Part shown: one piece after another, positions 26,028 through 34,133 of the stretch
Position numbering within the stretch: the first letter of the stretch is position 1
Layout of the letters: each line of letters opens with the position of its first letter
Source: Acuticoccus sp965213555
GTDB lineage: Bacteria; Pseudomonadota; Alphaproteobacteria; Rhizobiales; Amorphaceae
NCBI RefSeq assembly: GCF_965213555.1
Contig: NZ_OZ243890.1
Span: forward strand, 372,001-436,000
Direction of reading: 5' to 3'
Length of the DNA: 64,000 nt
The notes under the pieces: generated by a model
Told to the model about the DNA's origin: nothing
Databases searched by the model: none
What the model saw: only the letters and a program-made list of their open reading frames with translations
Program-made: the position numbers and the translations under genes

Positions 26028-26420
26028 TCAGGCTTTGCTCAACATTGAAGCCAGCGCCAGCTTGGCCGTCGATTGAGAATGCTCCTTCGGCGGCACTTCA
26101 AATCGAAACTCCACGTGGGAGCCATCCCGAATAATGAGCGATTCCGAAACACCTCGTTCTGCGAGTTGGCCATCGATATATAGGAGCCAGAACCGGTCCG
26201 GGGCGTCGGCTATGCCGTCGAACTGGTCGATGAACACCCCGTATTGTGAGCCGTAAATAGCTCTAAATGTAAAACTGTCGGTAAGGCTGGCATCGGCTAG
26301 CACGAGCAAGTCAAGCACGCGGATGCCAGGATACCAAGCTAGTGCCGCGAAGTGACGCGTGGGCGAGGCATTAGGATCCGGCACAATGGAAAGAGAGACG
26401 CTCCGCGGGCTCGGCGACAA
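26028..26420 (-). CDS. Small DUF4430-like protein, first gene of the lanthipeptide operon
   Basis: The 130-aa protein resembles the DUF4430/transcobalamin C-terminal-like fold: a hydrophobic LDLLVLADAS strand-helix, SQYGVFIDQFDGIAD, then FWLLYIDGQLAERGVSE and RDGSHVEFRFE, the order of that beta-grasp-like domain. There is no signal peptide, unlike most DUF4430 proteins. The start is TTG 26420, preceded by GAGGAGG at 5-6 bp; an upstream ATG is followed by a stop after two codons. One base separates it from the 338-aa gene. A binding or scaffold role in the RiPP pathway is inference; DUF4430 is not an established lanthipeptide component as far as I know. Confidence 0.7.
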   Translation of the reverse strand: MSPSPRSVSLSIVPDPNASPTRHFAALAWYPGIRVLDLLVLADASLTDSFTFRAIYGSQYGVFIDQFDGIADAPDRFWLLYIDGQLAERGVSESLIIRDGSHVEFRFEVPPKEHSQSTAKLALASMLSKA

Positions 26421-26444
26421 ATCTACCTCCTCATGATAAAGTGA

Positions 26445-26473
26445 AGAATACGCGATAGCTATTGATCTGACAA
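26445..26473 (-). promoter_or_regulatory. Promoter of the lanthipeptide operon
   Basis: On the minus strand TTGTCA (26473-26468), a 17-bp spacer and TATTCT (26450-26445) form a near-consensus sigma-70 site. The first gene starts at 26420 with a GAGGAGG ribosome site, which leaves a leader of about 18-20 bases. Confidence 0.65.
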
Positions 26474-26902
26474 TGCAAAAACTGCGTCAATCCAAATGAC
26501 ACTGAGATGCCCCCCCCAGATCATCGCTGGAGGGGCAGCTTTCAGGGACCAGCTCCGCGGACTGAACGACTGACATGGCGGGCGCAAAACTGTCGAGAAA
26601 GCCAAGGCGGCGTATGCTACCAGCGAAGCCTATGCGGTCCTTGGGTGAGTGCGACGGCGCTAGGCGGCAATGGGCGGCGAATGGCGGGCCACGGCCGATG
26701 AAGATGAGCACTACGTCTACGCCATAGCACTCTGAGCTTCGCCTTCCGTCCGACCGGGTATCCGTAATTACGCTTAGCTCAGCGTGATCGGCCTGCATCG
26801 CAACGCCGTAGCGCAGCCGGAAGAGCCGACCTTAAGCGGATTGTCGAGTGTCGATTATCACTATACGGTATGCCTCCCAAGAGCGAGACGATATGACACG
26901 CA
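26474..26902. other. Intergenic region between lanthipeptide cluster and defence operon
   Basis: No intact gene is visible in this 429-bp divergent region. Just before the HigA-like gene a short frame reads LSSVDYHYT, recalling the VDYH end of HigB toxins, and may be a trace of a lost toxin gene. An 8-C run lies near 26503-26511. The region must contain the promoter of the rightward operon; I could not pick a convincing -35/-10. Confidence 0.35.
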
Positions 26903-27205
26903 ATGCACCCAGGAACAACCGTTCGGCAAGATTGCATTGAAAGGAATGGGTTGAGCGTGACTGACGCCGCCCGAATCCTTGGCGTCGATCGGCAGACCCT
27001 CAGCAACCTGCTGAACGCCCGGTCAGGCATCTCGCCCGAAATGGCCGTCCGTCTCGAAAAGGCGTTCGGTACGCCGGCCCGCGAATGGCTGATCCAGCAA
27101 CTTGACTACGAGTTAGCCGAGGTCATGCGACGGGCAAACAAGATCACGGTGGAGCCTTTCAGCACGACCGCACAGCCAGTCGCGGAAAGGCGAGGAGAAG
27201 CATGA
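26903..27205 (+). CDS. HigA-type XRE regulator, first gene of the defence operon
   Basis: The 100-aa protein begins MHPGTTVRQDCIERNGLSVT, and its helix-turn-helix (AARILGVDRQTLSNLLNARS, then GISPEMAVRLEKAFG) is that of HigA antitoxins. No HigB toxin gene stands beside it; only a possible scrap lies upstream. Its last codons overlap the methyltransferase start (ATGA), so it is the first gene of the seven-gene operon. A plausible job is autorepression of the whole operon, released on stress or infection. It may alternatively be an orphan antitoxin left from a lost TA pair. Confidence 0.85.
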   Translation: MHPGTTVRQDCIERNGLSVTDAARILGVDRQTLSNLLNARSGISPEMAVRLEKAFGTPAREWLIQQLDYELAEVMRRANKITVEPFSTTAQPVAERRGEA

Positions 27206-30036
27206 ACGCCGTCGAAATCGAAGAAGCCGTCTCCGCGCTGGCAGAACGCCCGTTTGATCCCGAGGAGTTTCCGTTTTCGTTCCTTGAAGCCTTTGGAAAC
27301 AAGGCGACGACCATCAAGCGACTGCGCGCGGGCGCGTCGAACAAGTCCGACCTTGGCGGCGTTCTTCAAACCAACCACGTTCATATTGCCGTTAGCGCGC
27401 CGGGCCAGGTCACGAAAACATTGGCCGCGCTCAGGGATAGCCCGGCCACGGCCCGCGCGAAGGCGAAGTTCGTGTTGGCGACGGACGGCGACACGTTCGA
27501 GGCCGAGGATGTGGAAACGGGTGAAACGCTCGCCTGCGACTATGCCGATTTCCCCGACCATTTCGGGTTTTTTCTGCCGCTGGCCGGTATCACCACCGTC
27601 AAGCAGCTCCGCGAGAGCTCTTTCGACATCCGCGCGACCAGCCGCCTGAACAAACTCTATGTCGAGCTACTGAAGGACAATCCCGATTGGGGAACCGCCG
27701 AGCGCCGCCCCGACATGAACAATTTCATGGCGCGGCTGATCTTCTGCTTTTTCGCCGAGGACACCGACATCTTTCACGGGAGCTATCGCTTCACCGACAC
27801 GGTCGAGAGGATGAGCGCGCGGGATTCGTCCAACACCCACGAGGTTATCGGCGAACTGTTCCGCGCGATGAACACCATCCCCGCCGACAAACCTCGCGCC
27901 GGACTGCCGCGTTGGGCTGATGGCTTTCCCTACGTCAACGGTGGGCTGTTTTCGGGAAGGCTGGAGGCGCCGCGCTTCAGCCGGATCGCGCGTTCCTATC
28001 TTCTCCACATCGGCAACCTCGACTGGACGAAGATCAACCCGGACATTTTCGGATCGATGATCCAGGCCGTCGCCGACGACGAGGAGCGCGGCGCGCTGGG
28101 GATGCACTACACCAGCGTCCCCAATATCCTGAAGGTGCTGAACCCGCTCTTCCTCGACGACCTGCGAACGCAGCTGGAGGAGGCGGGCGACAACCCGCGC
28201 AAGCTGCTCAACCTGCGCAGCCGCATGGCGAAAATCCGCGTATTCGACCCTGCCTGCGGCAGCGGGAATTTCCTTGTCATCGCCTATAAGGAAATGCGGG
28301 CGATCGAGGCCGAGATCACTCGGCGGCGCGGCGAAGCGGACCGGCCTTCGGCCATCCCGCTCACGAACTTTCGCGGCATCGAACTGCGCGACTTCCCGGC
28401 CGAGGTGGCCCGCCTCGCGCTCATCATCGCGGAGTTTCAGTGCGACGTGCTGTATCGCGGGCAGAAGCTCGCCTTGGCCGAGTTCTTGCCGCTCGACAGT
28501 CAAAACTGGATCACCTGCGGCAATGCTCTCCGGCTCGATTGGCTGAGCATTTGCCCGCCGACCGGGAGGGGCGTGAAGCTAAAAGGGGATGACCTGTTTC
28601 AGACGCCGCTCGATCAGGCACAGATCGACTTCGAGAACGAGGGGGGCGAGACGTATATCTGCGGCAACCCGCCTTATGCAGGCGCGACGGTAACAGCTCC
28701 CAGGGATGCAAGCGCAGAAGTGAAAGATCGACTGAGGAAGGAAGCTGAAAGGCGCAAAGCGGATTTGGAGGCCATTTTCGGCCATCGCACAAATAACTGG
28801 AAGTCACTCGATTACGTCGCCGGATGGTTCATAAAGGCGGCGGACTATGGAACCCGAACCAAGGCAACGGCCGCGTTCGTTTCGACAAACAGCATCTGCC
28901 AAGGCCAGCAGGTGCCGATCCTCTGGCCCCTGATTTTCGCCACTAGACATGAAATAGCCTTTGCTCACACCAGTTTCAAATGGGCCAATCTGGCAAGCTA
29001 CAACGCCGGTGTGACCGTCGTGATTGTCGCGATCGCCAATGGCTCACCCATCCTCAGGCAACTGTTTTCAATATCCGACAATGGCGAACCGATCGTGCAG
29101 AAGGTTCCCAATATCAACGCGTATTTGGTGGCGGCGCAGGACATCATTGTGCATTCCCGCAGCGCGCCACCTTCCGGGCGACGGGAGATCGATGCTGGCG
29201 GAAAGCCCGTCGAGGGGGGGCACCTCTTGCTCACTCCCAACGAACGCAACCGGTTGCTGGCAGACTCCCCGGCGGCGGCGCGGTTCTTGAAGCGCGTCTT
29301 TGGAGCCAACGAACATAACAAAGGGATCGTTCGATATGCTCTCTGGATTGGCAATGAGGACGCATCCATTGCTGAGCAGGATGAATATTTGAAACGCAGG
29401 CTGGATGGCGTCCGCGAGATGCGACTAGCCAGTCCGAAGCCCGCGACTAAGGCGAGCGCAAATAGGCCACATCGGTTTCAGGAAGTGAAGCAGACCGGGC
29501 TTGAGAAGGTAACTCTCGTGCCTGTGCTCACGTCCGAAAAACGGGAGTTCATCCCGGCAGGGTTAGAAGCCCCAGGCGCGATCATTACGAACCTCTCGTT
29601 CGCGCAGTTGGATGGACCGATTGCGGACATTGCCATCCTCAATTCCCGACTGCACTTCATCTGGGTTGCAACGGTTTGCGGGAAGTTCAAGACTGATTAC
29701 CGCTATTCCAATACGATGGGCTGGAACACCTTCCCGATCCCTCCGCTGACCGAGAAGAACAAGGCCGACCTGACCCGCTGCGCCGAAAACATTCTGTTGG
29801 CGCGCGAAGCGCATTTCCCGGCCACCATCGCGGAGTTTTACGACCCCCAACGGATGGATCGGGATTTTCCCGATCTACGTGAGGCGCACGAGCGTAACGA
29901 TGAGGTGCTGGAGCGCATCTATATCGGGCGCCGCTTCAAGAACGATACCGAACGGCTGGAAAAGCTGTTCGAGCTATATACCAAGATGACCACCGGAGCG
30001 GGTACGAGGAAGAGGCTACAGGTGGGGACAGCATGA
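27202..30036 (+). CDS. Large class I DNA methyltransferase (MmeI/DrmMI-like)
   Basis: The 944-aa protein has AdoMet motif I VFDPACGSGNFLV (about 347-359) and the adenine-N6 motif CGNPPYAG (about 488-494), with a helical N-terminal region (about 1-330) and a long C-terminal target-recognition-like part ending LEKLFELYTKMTTG. This layout is that of MmeI/YeeA and DISARM DrmMI methyltransferases. No nuclease motif (PD-(D/E)xK) is evident at the N-terminus, so it probably only marks self DNA. It overlaps the regulator before it and the HEPN gene after it by 4 bp each. With the helicase and GIY-YIG nuclease downstream it could form an atypical restriction-modification complex. Confidence 0.9.
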   Translation: MNAVEIEEAVSALAERPFDPEEFPFSFLEAFGNKATTIKRLRAGASNKSDLGGVLQTNHVHIAVSAPGQVTKTLAALRDSPATARAKAKFVLATDGDTFEAEDVETGETLACDYADFPDHFGFFLPLAGITTVKQLRESSFDIRATSRLNKLYVELLKDNPDWGTAERRPDMNNFMARLIFCFFAEDTDIFHGSYRFTDTVERMSARDSSNTHEVIGELFRAMNTIPADKPRAGLPRWADGFPYVNGGLFSGRLEAPRFSRIARSYLLHIGNLDWTKINPDIFGSMIQAVADDEERGALGMHYTSVPNILKVLNPLFLDDLRTQLEEAGDNPRKLLNLRSRMAKIRVFDPACGSGNFLVIAYKEMRAIEAEITRRRGEADRPSAIPLTNFRGIELRDFPAEVARLALIIAEFQCDVLYRGQKLALAEFLPLDSQNWITCGNALRLDWLSICPPTGRGVKLKGDDLFQTPLDQAQIDFENEGGETYICGNPPYAGATVTAPRDASAEVKDRLRKEAERRKADLEAIFGHRTNNWKSLDYVAGWFIKAADYGTRTKATAAFVSTNSICQGQQVPILWPLIFATRHEIAFAHTSFKWANLASYNAGVTVVIVAIANGSPILRQLFSISDNGEPIVQKVPNINAYLVAAQDIIVHSRSAPPSGRREIDAGGKPVEGGHLLLTPNERNRLLADSPAAARFLKRVFGANEHNKGIVRYALWIGNEDASIAEQDEYLKRRLDGVREMRLASPKPATKASANRPHRFQEVKQTGLEKVTLVPVLTSEKREFIPAGLEAPGAIITNLSFAQLDGPIADIAILNSRLHFIWVATVCGKFKTDYRYSNTMGWNTFPIPPLTEKNKADLTRCAENILLAREAHFPATIAEFYDPQRMDRDFPDLREAHERNDEVLERIYIGRRFKNDTERLEKLFELYTKMTTGAGTRKRLQVGTA

Positions 30037-30869
30037 GCAGCCTCACCGACATCGAGAAACGCTATTTTGAAAAGCTGCTGGGGATGCAGAGCGGCTACGT
30101 TCTAGATTACTCCGACGCGACTTTCGGCGAACTTTTCAATCGCCACGGAGTCAACATTCACGGCCAGAAATATCAGACCTATGGCACCTCCAAGGCCAAG
30201 AAGATGCGATCTTTCTGGGAACAGGAGCCGGATGTTCTGGTCGCAAAAGTGCTTGGGGAGATGCTGGACGCATATGAGGCCGATTGCAGCCTGAACAACC
30301 GGGACGCAGAAGCATCCGTCCTCGAAAAATCTCGGGGAATGGTCGCGCGGCTTTCAGGGGTGCCCGCGCCGTCGATAAAGCCGACCCAGACGGTTGACGA
30401 TTTTCTGCATAGCGAATTTTCGATCCCCAACATTCGGAAACTGCCGATTGAGGCGCTCGCCGTGCCCATCATCGAGAGCCGCCTTGATGAAGCGCGGACA
30501 GCAATGGGCGCGGGCGCGTATCTTTCCACCATCTTCCTATGCGGCAGCGTGCTGGAAGCCGTCCTTCTCGGGGCGGCACAGAAAGAGCCAGTGCGCTTCA
30601 ATCGAGCTTCAGCCAGCCCGAAGGCCGCCGACGGCAGCGTAAAACGCTTTCACGAGTGGAGCCTCGCCCAGTTCATAGATGTCGCCTGCGAAGCTGGCCT
30701 GCTGAAACCCGATGTGAAGAAATTCAGTCACGGGCTTCGGGATTTTCGCAACTACATCCACCCATACGAACAGATGCTATCCGGCTTCACGCCGGATCAG
30801 CATACGGCGAAAGTCTGTTTTCAGGTGCTTAAGGCGGCGCTTGCCAGTGTCGCGGGGGAAAGAAAGTGA
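30033..30869 (+). CDS. AbiJ-NTD/HEPN-like protein
   Basis: The 278-aa protein has an N-terminal module (about 1-80: KRYFEKLLGMQSGYVLDYSD, then GTSKAKKMRSFW) that resembles the AbiJ N-terminal domain. The C-terminal helical domain has YLSTIFLCGSVLEAVLL and, at about 236-243, RDFRNYIH, an R-x6-H pattern of HEPN ribonucleases, preceded by a Lys/His-rich turn. HEPN domains cut RNA in abortive-infection and toxin systems. It lies between the methyltransferase and the helicase with 4-bp overlaps on both sides. If active it could be the suicidal arm of the system; if inactive, a binding adaptor. The family call rests on motifs alone. Confidence 0.65.
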   Translation: MSSLTDIEKRYFEKLLGMQSGYVLDYSDATFGELFNRHGVNIHGQKYQTYGTSKAKKMRSFWEQEPDVLVAKVLGEMLDAYEADCSLNNRDAEASVLEKSRGMVARLSGVPAPSIKPTQTVDDFLHSEFSIPNIRKLPIEALAVPIIESRLDEARTAMGAGAYLSTIFLCGSVLEAVLLGAAQKEPVRFNRASASPKAADGSVKRFHEWSLAQFIDVACEAGLLKPDVKKFSHGLRDFRNYIHPYEQMLSGFTPDQHTAKVCFQVLKAALASVAGERK

Positions 30870-32920
30870 AACCAGAAGCCAAATCTGTTCCCTCCGTGTC
30901 GGTTTCCTATGCGCGCAACGGCAGCTCCACCAAGTCGAACGCGCTCGGAATGCGGCCGATGCAGGAGCGCGCCTATGAGAAGCGCGGCGAGCAATATCTG
31001 CTCATCAAGTCGCCGCCGGCGTCGGGCAAAAGCCGGGCGCTCATGTTCATCGCGCTCGACAAGCTTGCCAATCAGGGGCTGAAACAGGCGATAATCGTCG
31101 TGCCGGAGAAGAGCATCGGCGCGAGCTTCAACGACGAGCCGCTGACCAAGTTCGGCTTTTGGGCGGATTGGATTGTCGCTCCCAGGTGGAATCTGTGCAA
31201 CGCCCCCGGCGAAGACGGCGGCAAGGTCACTTCTGTCGGCGCTTTCCTCGCCAGCGATGACCAGGTGCTGGTCTGCACCCATGCCACCTTCCGCTTCGCC
31301 GTGGACAGGTTCGGGATCGAGGCGTTCGACGAGCGGCTGATCGCCGTGGACGAGTTCCACCACGTTTCCGTCAACCCCGACAATAAGCTGGGGCTGCATC
31401 TCGGCCAGTTCATCACCCGCGACCGCGTGCATGTCGTGGCGATGACCGGCTCCTATTTCCGGGGCGATGCCGAAGCCGTCCTGGCCCCGCAGGACGAGTC
31501 CAGGTTCGATGCCGTCACCTACACCTACTATGAGCAGCTCAACGGCTACGAATATCTGAAACAGCTCGACATCGGCTATTTCTTCTATTCCGGTTCCTAT
31601 GCCGACGAGATTCTTGGGGTGCTGGACCCCGCCGAAAAAACCATCATCCACATCCCCAACGTCAACTCGCGCGAGAGCACGAAGGACAAAATCAGGGAGG
31701 TGGAGCACATCATCGAGGAGCTGGGCGACTGGCAGGGCACCGACCCGGCCACCGGCTTTCAGTTGGTCAAGACGCCGGAAGGCCGCATCCTGCGCATCGC
31801 CGACCTGGTGGACGACGACGTGGCCAAGCGCGACCGCGTTTCCGCCGCGCTGAAAGACCCCGCGCAAAAGAACAACCGCGATTATGTGGACATCATCATC
31901 GCGCTGGGCATGGCGAAGGAAGGCTTCGACTGGATTTGGTGCGAGCACGCGCTGACCGTCGGCTATCGTTCCAGCCTGACCGAGATCGTGCAGATCATCG
32001 GTCGCGCCACCCGCGACGCGCCGGGAAAGACCCGTGCGCGCTTCACCAATCTGATCGCCGAACCCGATGCCGCCGAAGCGGCAGTTACCGAGGCCGTAAA
32101 CGACACGCTCAAAGCCATCGCCGCCAGCCTGCTGATGGAGCAGGTGCTTGCGCCTCGTTTCGAGTTCAAGCCCAAGAATCCGACCAACGTCGCGACGCCC
32201 GGCTTCGATTATGGCGAGGGCGGCTATGATCCCGAGAGGTGCAATGTCGGTTTCAATGAGGAACGCGGCAGCTTCCAGATCGAGATCAAGGGCCTCGCCG
32301 AACCCAGGAGTAAGGAGGCGGCGCGCATCTGTCAGGAGGATTTGAACGAGGTGATTGCCTCCTTCGTTCAGGAAAAGACCGCCATCGAGCGCGGCCTGTT
32401 TGACGAAGAGCTTGTGCCCGAGGAGCTGACCCAGCTCCGCCTCGGCAAGATCATCAAGGACAAATATCCCGAGCTGGACGAAGAGGATCAGGAGGCGGTG
32501 CGTCAGCACGCCATCGCTGCCCTCAATCTCACCCAGCAGGCTAAGCAGGTTGCGCTTGGCGGTGGCGACGCAGAACCCGGTGCCAACACCGCGCTGATCG
32601 ACGGCGTGCGCAAATTTGCAATGGACGTGCGCGAGCTGGACATCGACCTGATCGACCGGATCAATCCGTTCGGCGAAGCCTATGCGATCCTCGCCAAGAC
32701 CATGAGCGAGGAGAGCCTGAAGCAAGTCGCGGCGGCGATTGCCGCCAAGCGCACCAGCCTGACGCCCGAGGAAGCCAAGGAGATTGCCGTCCGGGCTGTC
32801 CGCTTCAAAAAAGAGCGCGGCCGGTTGCCTTCCATCAGCTCGACCGATGCCTGGGAGAAACGGATGGCCGAGGGCGCCGCCGCCTTCGTGCGCTTCAAGG
32901 ATGAGGGCCGCTATGAGTGA
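30866..32920 (+). CDS. DExH superfamily 2 helicase
   Basis: The 684-aa protein has Walker A SPPASGKSRAL (about 49-59), DExH box AVDEFHHVS (about 160-168), motif III VAMTGSYF (about 191-198) and motif VI QIIGRATRD (about 376-384). After the helicase core comes a Glu/Lys-rich C-terminal region (about 400-684), probably for partner contacts. It resembles the helicase subunits found beside methyltransferase and GIY-YIG genes in restriction-like clusters. ATG 30866 overlaps the HEPN gene and its end overlaps the nuclease start. Likely role: ATP-driven movement on, or opening of, unmodified DNA. Confidence 0.9.
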   Translation: MKPEAKSVPSVSVSYARNGSSTKSNALGMRPMQERAYEKRGEQYLLIKSPPASGKSRALMFIALDKLANQGLKQAIIVVPEKSIGASFNDEPLTKFGFWADWIVAPRWNLCNAPGEDGGKVTSVGAFLASDDQVLVCTHATFRFAVDRFGIEAFDERLIAVDEFHHVSVNPDNKLGLHLGQFITRDRVHVVAMTGSYFRGDAEAVLAPQDESRFDAVTYTYYEQLNGYEYLKQLDIGYFFYSGSYADEILGVLDPAEKTIIHIPNVNSRESTKDKIREVEHIIEELGDWQGTDPATGFQLVKTPEGRILRIADLVDDDVAKRDRVSAALKDPAQKNNRDYVDIIIALGMAKEGFDWIWCEHALTVGYRSSLTEIVQIIGRATRDAPGKTRARFTNLIAEPDAAEAAVTEAVNDTLKAIAASLLMEQVLAPRFEFKPKNPTNVATPGFDYGEGGYDPERCNVGFNEERGSFQIEIKGLAEPRSKEAARICQEDLNEVIASFVQEKTAIERGLFDEELVPEELTQLRLGKIIKDKYPELDEEDQEAVRQHAIAALNLTQQAKQVALGGGDAEPGANTALIDGVRKFAMDVRELDIDLIDRINPFGEAYAILAKTMSEESLKQVAAAIAAKRTSLTPEEAKEIAVRAVRFKKERGRLPSISSTDAWEKRMAEGAAAFVRFKDEGRYE

Positions 32921-34133
32921 CCTCGACCTCGACGAGCTGCGCTCCGAACTCGACGACTTCGCCCAACCGGAGAAGAGGGCCGGTCGCTCCCCGCGCGAAG
33001 AACGCATCATCGCTGGATTTGAGGAGATCCAGCGATTTGTGAACGGGCATGACCACGCTCCGCAGCATGGCGAGGAGCGGGACATCTTCGAGCGTCTTTA
33101 TGCGGTGCGGCTCGATCGCCTACGCGCCCTTGAGGAATGTCGTTCGCTTCTCGCGCCGCTCGACCATCAGGGCTTGCTGGCCGGTGCCGAAACCGGTGCC
33201 GCTCTGCCGAAGGAGGAGATGGACGAGGACGAACTGCTGGCCGAGCTGGAAGGCGCGGCGGGGACGTCGGACATCACCGAGCTTCGCCATGTCCGGGCCA
33301 GTGCCGAAAAGCGCGCCGCCGAGGAAATCGCTAACCGTGAGCCGTGTCCAGATTTTGAAAGATTCAAGCCGTTGTTCGCTCAGGTTCAGGGCGACCTCGA
33401 CTCCGGCGTTCGGACCACTCGCCCATTCGTGAAGGATGCCGGATTCCTGAAAGCGGACATCACCGAGGGGCAGTTCTTCATTCTCGGCGGCCAGACGGCC
33501 TATGTCGCCGAGGTCGGGGACACTCTAAAAGCCCCAAACGGGGAGTTCGACGCACGCCTGCGCGTCATCTATTCCAACGGGACCGAAAGCAATCTGCTGC
33601 GGCGGTCCCTCCAGCGCGCCTTATATAAGGATGAAGCCGGAAGGCGGATCACGGAACCCGCCGCCGGTCCTCTATTTGCCGGTGAAAGCAACGACGACGA
33701 CCTGGCGAGCGGCACCATTTATGTGCTGCGCAGCAAGTCCGATCATCCGCTCGTCGCGGCCGACCGCGGCATTCTACACAAGATCGGCGTCACGGGGGGC
33801 AACGTGGCGCGGCGCATCGCTAACGTCAAACTCGACCCCACCTTCCTCATGGCCGACGTTGAAATCGTCGCCACCTATGAGTTGTTCAACATCAATCGCA
33901 CCAAGCTCGAAAACCTGATTCACCGCGTCTTCGACCCCGCCCGGCTCGACATCGAAATCACGGATCGCTTCGGCAATCCGGTAATCCCGCGCGAATGGTT
34001 CCTTGTGCCGCGTTTCGTCGTCGACGAGGCGGTTGAGCGGATCAAGGACGGCACGATCACTGAATATACCTACGACCCTCAAACGGCCCGGCTCGTGCGT
34101 GCTGATAGGCCGTACTCCAAGGTTGGTGCTTAG
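32913..34133 (+). CDS. GIY-YIG nuclease (T5orf172-type) with N-terminal coiled region
   Basis: The 406-aa protein has an acidic, helical N-terminal half, a middle region (FFILGGQTAYVAEVGD) and a C-terminal GIY-YIG domain of the T5orf172/Meiotic-like group: SGTIYVLRS (about 266-274), HKIGVTGGNVARRIAN with the Arg, and KLENLIHRVF with the metal-binding Glu (about 333). ATG 32913 lies inside the last codons of the helicase gene (8-bp overlap), and its stop TAG overlaps the GTG of the next gene. The probable role is the nuclease of the methyltransferase/helicase complex. Confidence 0.88.
   Translation: MSDLDLDELRSELDDFAQPEKRAGRSPREERIIAGFEEIQRFVNGHDHAPQHGEERDIFERLYAVRLDRLRALEECRSLLAPLDHQGLLAGAETGAALPKEEMDEDELLAELEGAAGTSDITELRHVRASAEKRAAEEIANREPCPDFERFKPLFAQVQGDLDSGVRTTRPFVKDAGFLKADITEGQFFILGGQTAYVAEVGDTLKAPNGEFDARLRVIYSNGTESNLLRRSLQRALYKDEAGRRITEPAAGPLFAGESNDDDLASGTIYVLRSKSDHPLVAADRGILHKIGVTGGNVARRIANVKLDPTFLMADVEIVATYELFNINRTKLENLIHRVFDPARLDIEITDRFGNPVIPREWFLVPRFVVDEAVERIKDGTITEYTYDPQTARLVRADRPYSKVGA

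Noticed and set aside
26700..26902. HigB toxin gene upstream of the HigA-like gene
   Set aside because: Only a short VDYH-like end is readable; no intact frame of toxin length exists.
30821..33085. 754-aa minus-strand frame opposite the helicase
   Set aside because: Antisense of a clear DExH helicase; no motifs and no ribosome site.
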